Positions 42,401 to 49,882 of a stretch of DNA of 64,000 bases are shown piece after piece; the first letter of the stretch is position 1; each line of letters begins with the position of its first letter. The notes below the pieces were generated by a model. The model did no database searches. It saw only the letters and a list, made by a program, of their open reading frames with translations, and was not told the origin of the DNA. The DNA comes from an uncultured Clostridia bacterium (lineage in GTDB: Bacteria > Bacillota > Clostridia > Lachnospirales > Lachnospiraceae): contig CALBKM010000044.1 in NCBI GenBank assembly GCA_937895705.1, positions 1 through 64,000 on the forward strand, given 5' to 3'. A program made the translations under genes and the position numbers.

Positions 42401-43711
42401 GGAAGAGTTCTTAATCTTGATACACTTCATGTCCTGACCGCCGATGTCGAGGATACAGTCCACATCCGGAGCAAAAAAGGCTGCCGCATGATAGTGGGCA
42501 ACGGTCTCTACTTCGCCTTCATCCAACATAAGAGCGGCCTTAATGAGAGCTTCACCGTAACCGGTGGAGCAGGAGCGAACAATCTCGGCTCCCTCCGGAA
42601 GGAGAGAGTAGATTTCCTTTACGGCTTTAATGGTGGTCTTTAACGGACTGCCGTTGTTGTTGCTGTAGAAGGAATATAATAACGTTCCGTCCTCGCCTAC
42701 CACAGCCGCTTTGGTGGTGGTAGAGCCTGCGTCAATACCTAAGAAGCACTTTCCGCGATAGGAGGCAAGGTCCGCCTTCTTTACGGTGTGGGCATCGTGG
42801 CGGGTCAGGAACTTCTGATAGCTTTCTTCGTTGTCAAAGAGAGGCTCCATACGGGTTACCTCAAACTCCATCTTAATGCCGGTACGCAGACGGTCGGTCA
42901 TGGCGGAAAGAGACACGGAAGCGTCCTCTTTTGCGTTCATGGCGGAGCCGATGGCTGCAAACAGGTGGGAATGTTCCGGAGCAATGACCTGAGCCGGAGT
43001 CAAATTAAGCGTACGGATAAAGGCCGCCTTAAGCTCCGTTAAGAAGTGGAGCGGACCGCCGAGGAATGCCACATTACCGCGAATCGGCTTACCGCAGGCA
43101 AGACCGCTGATGGTCTGGTTTACCACTGCCTGGAAAATAGAAGCGGCCAGGTCCTGCTTGGTTGCGCCTTCATTGATAAGCGGCTGGATATCGGATTTTG
43201 CAAATACACCGCAACGGGCCGCAATCGGGTATAACGCTTGATAATCCTTTGCATATTCATTAAGACCGGAAGCATCCGTCTTTAAAAGAGACGCCATCTG
43301 GTCGATGAAAGAACCGGTACCGCCTGCGCAAATACCGTTCATACGCTGTTCCACGCCGCCGGTGAAATAAATAATCTTCGCATCTTCACCGCCCAGCTCA
43401 ATGGCAACATCGGTCTGGGGAGCGTAATCGCCCAGAGAAGTAGCAACTGCCACTACTTCCTGTACAAACGGTACATCCAGATGTTTTGCAATGGTAAGAC
43501 CGCCGGAACCGGTAATGACCGGATGTAAGGTCAGTTCGCCGAGCTGTTCCTTTGCTTTTTCCAAAAGCCCCGCAAGGGTGCCCTGAATGTCCGCAAAGTG
43601 TCTCGTATAGTCCGAAAACACAACAAGACCGGACGGGTCTAAAATCGCAATCTTTACGGTTGTGGAACCGATGTCGATACCAAGAGAATAAAAATTCTTT
43701 TTCTCAGCCAT
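39482..43711 (-). CDS. Large 2-hydroxyacyl-CoA dehydratase activator/dehydratase fusion
   Basis: A 1409-residue protein. Two ASKHA ATPase modules of the BcrAD/BadF/HgdC type come first: YSLGIDIGSTTVKIAI with IELGGEDAKII and GICAGGTGSFIDQ (about 8-265), then CFLGIDAGSTTTKAAVV with DIGGQDMKCI and EACSSGCGSFIETF (about 320-575). A DUF2229-like region follows (GIPRVLNLYENYPFWHTFF; about 660-890), then a C-terminal HgdB-like part (NNDACYPSLMVVGQIMEALL, QTGGGCRATNYIGFIRRAL). Such proteins are widespread in anaerobes; ATP-driven low-potential electron transfer is likely, but the substrate is unknown. The gene stands alone, with no dehydratase partner beside it. Confidence 0.9.
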   Translation of the reverse strand: MAEKKNFYSLGIDIGSTTVKIAILDPSGLVVFSDYTRHFADIQGTLAGLLEKAKEQLGELTLHPVITGSGGLTIAKHLDVPFVQEVVAVATSLGDYAPQTDVAIELGGEDAKIIYFTGGVEQRMNGICAGGTGSFIDQMASLLKTDASGLNEYAKDYQALYPIAARCGVFAKSDIQPLINEGATKQDLAASIFQAVVNQTISGLACGKPIRGNVAFLGGPLHFLTELKAAFIRTLNLTPAQVIAPEHSHLFAAIGSAMNAKEDASVSLSAMTDRLRTGIKMEFEVTRMEPLFDNEESYQKFLTRHDAHTVKKADLASYRGKCFLGIDAGSTTTKAAVVGEDGTLLYSFYSNNNGSPLKTTIKAVKEIYSLLPEGAEIVRSCSTGYGEALIKAALMLDEGEVETVAHYHAAAFFAPDVDCILDIGGQDMKCIKIKNSSVDSVQLNEACSSGCGSFIETFAKSLNYEVADFAKIALFAENPIDLGTRCTVFMNSKVKQAQKEGATVADISAGLAYSVIKNALYKVIKISDPKDLGKKVVVQGGTFYNNAVLRSFEKISGCEAVRPDIAGIMGAFGAALLAREHYTGQETTLLTPAALNELKFETTMTRCKGCTNSCLLTINRFSGDRRFISGNRCEKGLGKEKSNADIPNLFAYKLKRYFDYAPLSETQAKRGTVGIPRVLNLYENYPFWHTFFTELGYRVVLSPLSSRKIYEMGIESIPSESECYPAKLAHGHISWLIKEGCKFIFYPCIPYERKEFPEAGNHYNCPIVTSYGENIKNNVEELRADDIVFANPFLSLETKEIASKRLVQIMAEYGIPASEVSLAADKAWEELSAARRDMQKAGEAALDYIKKNGKLGIVLAGRPYHIDPEINHGIPELITSYDVAVLTEDSVSHLGKVDRPTLVVDQWMYHSRLYAAASYVRTRTDLEIIQLNSFGCGLDAVTTDQVSDILTASGKIYTVLKIDEVNNLGAARIRIRSLLSAVADRKRKGIVPHEADAAHHRVIFTEKMKEEYTLLAPQMSPIHFRMLEPALRAHGYKVDVLDNDGRTAVDVGLKYVNNDACYPSLMVVGQIMEALLSGKYDLNKVAVMITQTGGGCRATNYIGFIRRALQKAGMGHIPVVSISTSGIEKNPGLTYTPKMLLGILQAVIYGDVFMRVLYRMRPYELEKGSANALYEKWNAICCEAVKNPKMSEFKKNIRGIIRDFDALPIDETLKKPRVGVVGEILVKFLPAANNYLVELLEAEGAEAVVPDLLDFLHYTMYNTNFKANYLGKSKKSQKVNNLIYSFLEKFRGTARKELEASKHFVAPPRIDTLARYAEDIVSTGNQTGEGWFLTAEMIELIHTGVPNIVCTQPFACLPNHVVGKGVIKELRRRHPESNIVAVDYDPGASEVNQLNRIKLMLATAVKQMK

Positions 43712-43937
43712 AGTAAAATCCCTTTCTGTTATCTATAACGCTAAAAGTAAGTCCGCAAGGGGACGAATACGTCTTATGTAATTTTTTTGAAAATAAACAT
43801 ACCTATTTATTATACGACACGTTTCGTCATGATGCAAGGAAAAAAGTAAAATGAAAGTGTTAAAATTTCATAACGAATAAGAACTTTTATGTATAATTTG
43901 CATAATTTATGGGTGAAAACAGATGCGGGAGAACGTC

Positions 43938-44306
43938 ATGGCAACGTTTGATACTTGTAACGGCATTATTTATACAATTAAAAAAGGGGATACCCTGTAT
44001 TCCATCAGCGGAAGATTTAAGGTTCCGCTTGCCCGGATTTTGCGGGCAAATCCGTATATTGATATTTATAATCTTCAAATCGGGGAGCAGATTTGTATTC
44101 CGAAATGTCCGACCTGTAATCCTTTTTATCTTATGTCGTATATCATCAAAGCAGACGAAACTTTGCTTGATATTTTAAACCGGTTCGGCATCGAATTGGA
44201 AGATTTGTTAAAGTACAATAATCTGAACGGTATGATGTTACAGGCGGGTTCCAGACTTCAGATACCGGTAAAAAAAGAGGAGGAGACGGAAACGGACGAA
44301 AATTAA
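43938..44306 (+). CDS. Double LysM domain protein
   Basis: A 122-residue protein with two LysM repeats: IIYTIKKGDTLYSISGRFKV...IGEQICIP (about 8-55) and MSYIIKADETLLDILNRFGI...LQAGSRLQIP (about 63-108), ending in an acidic tail. There is no signal peptide, as in SafA-type spore coat or cytoplasmic assembly proteins. LysM binds N-acetylglucosamine-containing glycans. The start at 43938 has GGGAG 6 bases upstream; a TATAAT lies at 43892-43897. Confidence 0.85.
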   Translation: MATFDTCNGIIYTIKKGDTLYSISGRFKVPLARILRANPYIDIYNLQIGEQICIPKCPTCNPFYLMSYIIKADETLLDILNRFGIELEDLLKYNNLNGMMLQAGSRLQIPVKKEEETETDEN

Positions 44307-44419
44307 AAGGGGAAACTAAGGAAGCGGCAGAGGCGGATGTGCGGGCAGGCTGTACTTGCAGGCGCATCCGTACTCGGAAAGGAACCGGTGATTCCGTTGC
44401 GGAAAAATGAAATGTGGGA

Positions 44420-44448
44420 TTGAAGCCCGTGTCGGAATATGGTACACT
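44420..44448 (+). promoter_or_regulatory. Promoter of the SpoIID-domain gene
   Basis: TTGAAG (44420-44425), 17-base spacer, TACACT (44443-44448), directly before the coding start. Confidence 0.55.
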
Positions 44449-44466
44449 AAAAAAGAAAGTTGCCGG

Positions 44467-46140
44467 ATGGAAAAGGATGTGAGTCGGATGCGGAACAATG
44501 GGGAAAAGTGGATGCGTAAAGGGAGGCAGAGGAGATATAAACTGCTTTTGTTTGTGTTTGCGGTGCTTTTTTTCGGAGGTTTGACAACGGCTTCCAAAGT
44601 ATCCGGGGCCGGCGTGGGAACCACGGAGGATATCCGGGTGGGACTTAAGGGAAAGTTTTCCGGAAAACAAAGCATTACGATTTATAATACAAGTCTGGAA
44701 GTAGGGTATTGCGACGGACGGGAATACAGCCGGGAGCTACAGCTTTCTTCCGAAGACGGAGTAACAATCACGCCGGAAAAGAGTGCCTTTTATACGGCAG
44801 AAGGCGTGTATTTGCCGACAAAGGCTGAGGAATCGGCGAAAGCGTTATCCGCTACGGGAGCAAAAGCTTTTGCGGTGCTGCTTGCGCCGGGAAAGGCCGG
44901 AATTTATGTGAGTGTAGCGGAAAACGGCGGCGATGAGGCGGAAACGCTACGGTTGTTTGAAAAAGCAGCAGTACAGTGTAGTGTGACACCGAACCGAAAA
45001 GTGAAAAGCAGTGCCTATCTGATTCGGATGACAGCGGGAGACCGTGTGCTGCTTGCGGACGGCGCAGAAGGATATTATCCGCAATTCATGGCTGCGGAGA
45101 AAAATAAAGACGGGATTTATGCGGTGAATCTGGGAGAACGAAGTTACCGCGGACGGATGGAAATCGGTCGTTACGGCGGGAAATCCACCCTTACGGCGGT
45201 GAATGTGGTGCCGCTTGAGGAGTATTTATACGGCGTGGTGCCTTGTGAAATGCCGGCTTCCTGGCATACGGAAGCATTAAAGGCTCAGGCGGTGTGTGCC
45301 AGAAGCTATGCCCTGATTAAAGCCGGTTATCATGCGGAAACAGACATCAAACGTGGCTTTCGGATGGTGGATACGGTGCAGAGTCAGGTGTACGGCGGGA
45401 TTTCCTACGAACACGCCAGAAGCAGCGAGGCGGTGGATGCCACCAAGGGAGAGACGCTTTGCTATGAGAATCGGACCGTAACCGGATATTATTGTTCCGG
45501 AAGCGGCGGACATACGGAAAATGTAGAGGATGTATGGGGCTTTGCAATCCCGTATTTGCAGGGGGTGCCGGATATTTACGAAACGAACCCCTCTAAGAAG
45601 CCTTGGAGTGTAACGCTTTCAAAGGACGAGCTTACAAGGCTGCTTCGCTCCGAAGGGAAGGACGTAGGGGGTGTAAAGAAGGTGATGCCGGAGGTGGTGA
45701 CCTCCTCGGGGCGGGTGACCAGCCTGCGAATTATCGGCAGCCTCGGCAGTGTAGGACTTGCCACGGATGCTTTGCGAAATGTACTGGAGCTGGCAAGTAC
45801 GAAATTTGCGGTGTTTGATTCGAGCAGTGTGCCGGATTTTGTGACGATACAGGGAGCATCCGGAACAAAAGAGGCGGCTATTCATGATTGTTATGTCATC
45901 AGCGGAGGCGGGAAGGTACAGAACGCTGACGGCCTGACGAACCAATATGTGGTACTTTCCGCGGACAATATGACAAGTTTTCCGCGGCATGCGCCGAAGG
46001 TGGGAGAATATCTCTTTGCCGGTACGGGCCACGGCCACGGTGTGGGAATGAGCCAGTCGGGAGCCTACGGAATGGCGGAAGCGGGATTTGAGTATAAAGA
46101 GATTTTAGAGCATTATTTTACCGGGGTTTCCGTGCGGTAG
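44467..46140 (+). CDS. SpoIID/LytB domain protein, secreted
   Basis: A protein of ~557 residues with an N-terminal hydrophobic signal or anchor (LLLFVFAVLFFGGLTTA), a beta-rich middle with SPOR-like segments, and a complete SpoIID catalytic region: PLEEYLYGVVPCEMPASWHT, EALKAQAVCARSYALIKAGY, YCSGSGGHTENVEDVWGF and GHGHGVGMSQSGAYGMAEAG. SpoIID is a lytic transglycosylase that degrades glycan strands denuded of peptides, needed for engulfment in sporulation. The start is uncertain (44467, 44488 or 44512); those before 44450 are excluded by the promoter. Confidence 0.88.
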   Translation: MEKDVSRMRNNGEKWMRKGRQRRYKLLLFVFAVLFFGGLTTASKVSGAGVGTTEDIRVGLKGKFSGKQSITIYNTSLEVGYCDGREYSRELQLSSEDGVTITPEKSAFYTAEGVYLPTKAEESAKALSATGAKAFAVLLAPGKAGIYVSVAENGGDEAETLRLFEKAAVQCSVTPNRKVKSSAYLIRMTAGDRVLLADGAEGYYPQFMAAEKNKDGIYAVNLGERSYRGRMEIGRYGGKSTLTAVNVVPLEEYLYGVVPCEMPASWHTEALKAQAVCARSYALIKAGYHAETDIKRGFRMVDTVQSQVYGGISYEHARSSEAVDATKGETLCYENRTVTGYYCSGSGGHTENVEDVWGFAIPYLQGVPDIYETNPSKKPWSVTLSKDELTRLLRSEGKDVGGVKKVMPEVVTSSGRVTSLRIIGSLGSVGLATDALRNVLELASTKFAVFDSSSVPDFVTIQGASGTKEAAIHDCYVISGGGKVQNADGLTNQYVVLSADNMTSFPRHAPKVGEYLFAGTGHGHGVGMSQSGAYGMAEAGFEYKEILEHYFTGVSVR

Positions 46141-46216
46141 TTTTATGGAAAGGCAGAGATGATTGCAGGGAAAAATCGGTAGTTTAGGAAAGATACAGCA
46201 CAGGAAGGAAACTGAG

Positions 46217-47299
46217 ATGGAAGCATTATTAAAGAGTGACTATTATTTTGATTTGCCGGAGGAGCTGATTGCCCAGGACCCGCTTCTGGATCGGTCTTCT
46301 TCCAGACTTTTGGCGGTGGACAAGCGTACGGGTGAGTTCGAACACCGGATTTTTAGAGATATTAAGGATTATTTGCGTCCGGGAGACTGCCTCGTGTTAA
46401 ATAACACGAGAGTCATTCCGGCCCGGTTAATCGGCGAGCGTATTATCGACTATTCCAATATTAAGCCGGGCTTTGCACCGGGGGCAGAGGGGGCACAGAT
46501 TGAGGTGCTTCTCTTAAAACGCAAGGAAAACGATACCTGGGAAACTCTGGTTAAACCGGGAAAGAAAGCAAAAACCGGTACAAAGATTTCTTTCGGAGAT
46601 GGGAAGTTAATCGGTATGGTAGTGGACGTACTGCCGGACGGCAATCGTCTCGTGCAGTTTTCCTATGAGGGCATCTTTGAGGAAATACTGGATGCTCTGG
46701 GACAGATGCCTCTTCCGCCGTACATTACCCATAAGCTGCAGGACAAGAATCGTTATCAGACGGTGTACGCAAAGTATGACGGTTCCGCAGCGGCACCGAC
46801 GGCGGGTCTTCATTTTACGCCGGAGCTTTTGGCGGAGATTGAGGCTATGGGTGTGACCATTGCTAACGTGACCCTGCACGTGGGTCTCGGTACCTTCCGT
46901 CCGGTAAAGGAAGAAAACATATTGGAGCATCACATGCACACGGAGGCTTATCAGGTACTTCCGGAGGAGGCGGAGAAAATAAACAGAACGAAGCGAGAGG
47001 GCGGCAGAGTCATCTGTGTCGGTACCACCAGCTGCCGTACCGTGGAATCCGCCACCAACGAAAACGGCATTTTGCAGGCAGGCAGCGGCGATACCAGCAT
47101 CTTTATTTATCCGGGATACAAGTTTAAAATGCTGGACTGCCTTATTACCAATTTCCACCTGCCGGAGTCGACGCTTTTGATGCTTGTTTCCGCACTGGCA
47201 GGCAGGGAAAATGTACTGAAGGTGTATGAAGAAGCGGTGAAGGAGAGGTACAGATTCTTCTCCTTTGGGGATGCTTGCTTCTTTGGGGAGCTTCAGTAG
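46217..47299 (+). CDS. queA: S-adenosylmethionine:tRNA ribosyltransferase-isomerase
   Basis: A 360-residue QueA that transfers and isomerises the ribosyl moiety of S-adenosylmethionine onto preQ1 in tRNA, making epoxyqueuosine. Signatures: YYFDLPEELIAQDPL, CLVLNNTRVIPARL, LGQMPLPPYI, KYDGSAAAPTAGLHFTPELL, HVGLGTFRPV and LITNFHLPESTLLMLVSA. Length is normal. The start at 46217 follows AGGAAGGAA. Confidence 0.97.
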   Translation: MEALLKSDYYFDLPEELIAQDPLLDRSSSRLLAVDKRTGEFEHRIFRDIKDYLRPGDCLVLNNTRVIPARLIGERIIDYSNIKPGFAPGAEGAQIEVLLLKRKENDTWETLVKPGKKAKTGTKISFGDGKLIGMVVDVLPDGNRLVQFSYEGIFEEILDALGQMPLPPYITHKLQDKNRYQTVYAKYDGSAAAPTAGLHFTPELLAEIEAMGVTIANVTLHVGLGTFRPVKEENILEHHMHTEAYQVLPEEAEKINRTKREGGRVICVGTTSCRTVESATNENGILQAGSGDTSIFIYPGYKFKMLDCLITNFHLPESTLLMLVSALAGRENVLKVYEEAVKERYRFFSFGDACFFGELQ

Positions 47300-47342
47300 G
47301 GAGATTAACAAACTTGGTTCTGATTGTATGAGGTGATATGCG

Positions 47343-47588
47343 TTGAGAAGAAAAGCATTAAAAACAATATTGATAGTACTGTTGTTATGGCTTAGTATAT
47401 TTTTTGTTGATTGGTTTACGGTTTCCTGTTTCGAGCATGCGCCGATTTTTTGTGTCAAGGATGATGAATGGAATCACTATACCGGAGTGGGGTATTCCTA
47501 TGATGCCTATCATCACCCGATAAACGGAAGATTTGAATATTGCTTATATGTATTTGGTATTGATATCAAATCAACCTTTACAAATTGA
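47343..47588 (+). CDS. Small anchored protein, GYSY-HPI-GR family, copy 2
   Basis: An 81-residue protein starting at TTG with GAGGTGATATGCG upstream. The hydrophobic N-terminus TILIVLLLWLSIFFVDWF is an anchor or signal. The C-terminal half, VGYSYDAYHHPINGRFEY, then VFGIDIKSTFTN, parallels the protein at 35175-35414 (GYSY..Y.HPI.GR.EY...VFG...TN). Two Cys residues flank the anchor. Function unknown. Confidence 0.65.
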   Translation: MRRKALKTILIVLLLWLSIFFVDWFTVSCFEHAPIFCVKDDEWNHYTGVGYSYDAYHHPINGRFEYCLYVFGIDIKSTFTN

Positions 47589-47633
47589 ATAAGACCAATG
47601 ATTAACAGTAATACAAATCAAGGAGAAGACCAC

Positions 47634-47933
47634 ATGAAACCAAGAACAGAACTAAGCATGCAACTCTATCAGATGCTCCTGGAACGGGGCTATCATGAGG
47701 AACTATGTGATGTGATTACAAAGAATTTGAATACGGATTTTACCGCCGCTCGTATGATAGGCTATTTGTGTCAGTATTCCCATCTTCCTGAGGAAGAAGT
47801 GGTGGATGAGATGCTTTCCATCTTAAGTGACCGGAATGCAATCATTAAGAAAAAGGAAACAGAAGCAGCGCAGGCTAAGATCAATGAGATGTATGAGTGT
47901 GGCCTGGTTGTAGAGGATGACGAGACGATATAG
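47634..47933 (+). CDS. Small helical protein, unknown
   Basis: A 99-residue, mostly helical, acidic protein (MKPRTELSMQLYQMLLERGY...). I recognise no family. It has no membrane segment and no metal or nucleotide motif. AAGGAG lies 8 bases before the ATG, and it sits between a small anchored protein and a VOC protein, each with its own ribosome binding site. Confidence 0.6.
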   Translation: MKPRTELSMQLYQMLLERGYHEELCDVITKNLNTDFTAARMIGYLCQYSHLPEEEVVDEMLSILSDRNAIIKKKETEAAQAKINEMYECGLVVEDDETI

Positions 47934-47964
47934 TAGTTGAGTTTGAAGCAGAAGGGGAATGACG

Positions 47965-48327
47965 ATGAAGCTAAGAAATATTTTGATTGTTGTGAAAGAT
48001 ATTGAAAAATCAAAACAGTTTTATCATGACCTGTTCGGTATGGATGTGATACTGGACAATGACGGGAATATGATTTTAACGGAAGGTCTGGTTCTTCAGG
48101 ATGAAAAAATCTGGAGCGGTTTTTTAGGGAAGGAGATTGTTCCGAGAAGCAATTCCTGTGAGTTGTATTTTGAGGAACCGGATATCGAGGGATTTGTAGA
48201 AAAACTGGAACGGTTGTATCCGTCGGTGGAATACGTCAATCGGCTTATGACCCATGCATGGGGACAAAAGGTAATTCGTTTTTATGACTTGGACGGCAAT
48301 CTGATTGAAGTGGGAACGCCGGTGTAA
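47965..48327 (+). CDS. VOC/glyoxalase superfamily protein
   Basis: A 120-residue protein of the vicinal-oxygen-chelate fold: NILIVVKDIEKSKQFYHDLF at the first beta-alpha unit, and QKVIRFYDLDGNLIEVG at the last, including the Glu common as metal ligand. Such proteins include glyoxalases, bleomycin-resistance proteins and small-molecule dioxygenases. The substrate cannot be told. The ATG at 47965 is favoured over 47959 by spacing to AGGGG. Confidence 0.85.
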   Translation: MKLRNILIVVKDIEKSKQFYHDLFGMDVILDNDGNMILTEGLVLQDEKIWSGFLGKEIVPRSNSCELYFEEPDIEGFVEKLERLYPSVEYVNRLMTHAWGQKVIRFYDLDGNLIEVGTPV

Positions 48328-48353
48328 TGGGGCGGAGTTAGAGGCGTTTAACA

Positions 48354-48373
48354 GTTCGATAAACTTGAATTTG
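48354..48373 (+). repeat. Chromosomal copy of the GTTCGA-TTGAATTTG motif
   Basis: GTTCGATAAACTTGAATTTG differs at one base from the left inverted repeat of the radical SAM cassette (18924-18943), and the following sequence (GATAAGAA) is also shared. It lies ~28 bases before the start of the small membrane protein gene. Confidence 0.7.
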
Positions 48374-48400
48374 GCGAATTGATAAGAAAGGAGTATACAA

Positions 48401-48760
48401 ATGAAAAGACTCACCTCAAAGCAACTAAGAACCATTCGGATTTTTGTAATAGTTGTTGGAATTCTTATTAGTTTTTTTATTTGGTTATCTTGGCCAGATG
48501 TAATAAATAACAATCCTCTTTATCATGTAGGTAATGGAAGATATGGCTCGAAGATAGGTGCACTTTTAATATTGTTGATACCATTGTTTGGTTTTTGTCC
48601 TTCTGGCTTGAACGAAGAAATTCATTCTACAGACCCAATAGAACGGGCTGAATTGCAGGAAAAACTTGACAAAAGAGCAGAAACAATTCGGCTTTATGTT
48701 GCATTTTTTTGTAGTATAGTAGCATGTCTTGTTATGCTTGGTGGACTTGTTCTTTGCTAG
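48401..48760 (+). CDS. Small membrane protein, unknown
   Basis: A 119-residue protein with three predicted membrane segments: IFVIVVGILISFFIWLSW, IGALLILLIPLFGF and LYVAFFCSIVACLVMLGGLV. The first extracytoplasmic loop, PDVINNNPLYHVGNGRYGSK, recalls the DUF1648/SdpI N-terminal unit, but the match is weak. Codon use is A/T-rich compared with flanking genes, suggesting recent gain. AAAGGAG precedes the ATG. Confidence 0.6.
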   Translation: MKRLTSKQLRTIRIFVIVVGILISFFIWLSWPDVINNNPLYHVGNGRYGSKIGALLILLIPLFGFCPSGLNEEIHSTDPIERAELQEKLDKRAETIRLYVAFFCSIVACLVMLGGLVLC

Positions 48761-48803
48761 TATAATTTGTAAAACAGTTAGACAACTTCCAATAGGTAGA
48801 ACA

Positions 48804-48823
48804 GTTAGAAAAGCTTGAAGTTG
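48804..48823 (+). repeat. Degenerate third copy of the motif
   Basis: GTTAGAAAAGCTTGAAGTTG matches the motif at 48354-48373 at 16 of 20 positions, and again lies upstream of a small gene. CAACTTC (48784-48790) and GAAGTTG (48817-48823) also form an inverted repeat here. Confidence 0.45.
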
Positions 48824-48862
48824 AAATATAAAATAGAGATATATTATACAGGAGGATTTATT

Positions 48863-49129
48863 ATGACCAAAGACCAATGGACAGAAATGACAGAGTACAT
48901 GAAGGAGGAGCCAACCGTGGTGACGGATTATCTGGAGACCGTGTACGACGATATGCCGGAGAGTGATATTTTCGGCTTTTATGAGGCGGTGTTCGGGGAC
49001 AAGCCGGCAGAGGATGACAGGGAAGCAGTGTTTGAGGAACTTCTTTCCGAGCTGTATGAGCTGACGGAGGAACGTCCGAAAGAGTTCTTCGGGGTAATGC
49101 AGAGAGTAAAGAAGGCTATCGTAAGATAG
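48863..49129 (+). CDS. Small acidic protein, unknown
   Basis: An 88-residue, strongly acidic, helical protein (MTKDQWTEMTEYMKEEPTVV...), with FGFYEAVFGDKPAEDDREAV in the middle. No known domain. GGAGG lies 7 bases before the ATG, and the phosphoesterase gene follows 11 bases after the stop, so the two are probably co-transcribed. Confidence 0.6.
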   Translation: MTKDQWTEMTEYMKEEPTVVTDYLETVYDDMPESDIFGFYEAVFGDKPAEDDREAVFEELLSELYELTEERPKEFFGVMQRVKKAIVR

Positions 49130-49140
49130 GAGGATAAACT

Positions 49141-49680
49141 ATGAAATGGATGGTGGCGTCGGACATTCACGGGTCCGCGTATTATTGTGAGAAGATGCTT
49201 ACCGCGTACCGGGAGTCGGGGGCGGAAAAGCTGGTGATTTTAGGAGATATTTTGTATCACGGACCGCGGAACGATTTGCCGAAGGACTATGCACCAAAGA
49301 AGGTGATTGCCATGTTAAACGAGGTGGCGGACGAGCTTTTGTGCGTACGGGGCAACTGTGAGGCAGAGGTGGACCAGATGGTGCTGGAGTTCCCGGTGAT
49401 GGCGGAGTATGCGGTGTTTTACATCGGGGGCACCATGTATTTTGCGACCCACGGGCACAAGTTCAATAAGGAGAATCCGCCGTGCTTAAAGGAAGGCGAT
49501 GTTCTTCTCCACGGGCATACCCATGTGGTGGCGGACGAATTATGTAAGGCAAAAGGCCCGAAGGGGGAGTACACCTACCGGTACATCAATCCGGGTTCCG
49601 TGTCCATTCCGAAGGAAAATACCGGGCACGGGTATGTGATTCTGACGGAGGATGGGGTGGAATTCCGAAGTTTGGAGTAA
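49141..49680 (+). CDS. yfcE: YfcE-type metallophosphoesterase
   Basis: A 179-residue phosphodiesterase with the calcineurin-like metal motifs: VASDIHGSAYYCEKML, LVILGDILYHGPRNDL, CVRGNCEAEVDQ, THGHKF, HGHTHV and NPGSVSIPKE. The short YfcE/MJ0936 family hydrolyses small phosphodiesters with Mn2+. Length is typical. ATAGGAGG precedes the ATG. Confidence 0.93.
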   Translation: MKWMVASDIHGSAYYCEKMLTAYRESGAEKLVILGDILYHGPRNDLPKDYAPKKVIAMLNEVADELLCVRGNCEAEVDQMVLEFPVMAEYAVFYIGGTMYFATHGHKFNKENPPCLKEGDVLLHGHTHVVADELCKAKGPKGEYTYRYINPGSVSIPKENTGHGYVILTEDGVEFRSLE

Positions 49681-49882
49681 TTGAGGAAGAGAAATCGGCT
49701 CGGAATGCATCATGCAGAAGTTCATATCTGTATGAAAAAACAGAACTATTATATGCATTTTACTGGAAATGACAGTAAATTTATGGTAAAATGAAACTGT
49801 TGGAAGAATGGTGACCGAAAGGTACGAAACGAGGATTTTTCGGTGTGACAAATGAGAGCAGAGAATAAGGAGGAGTGTGCAT

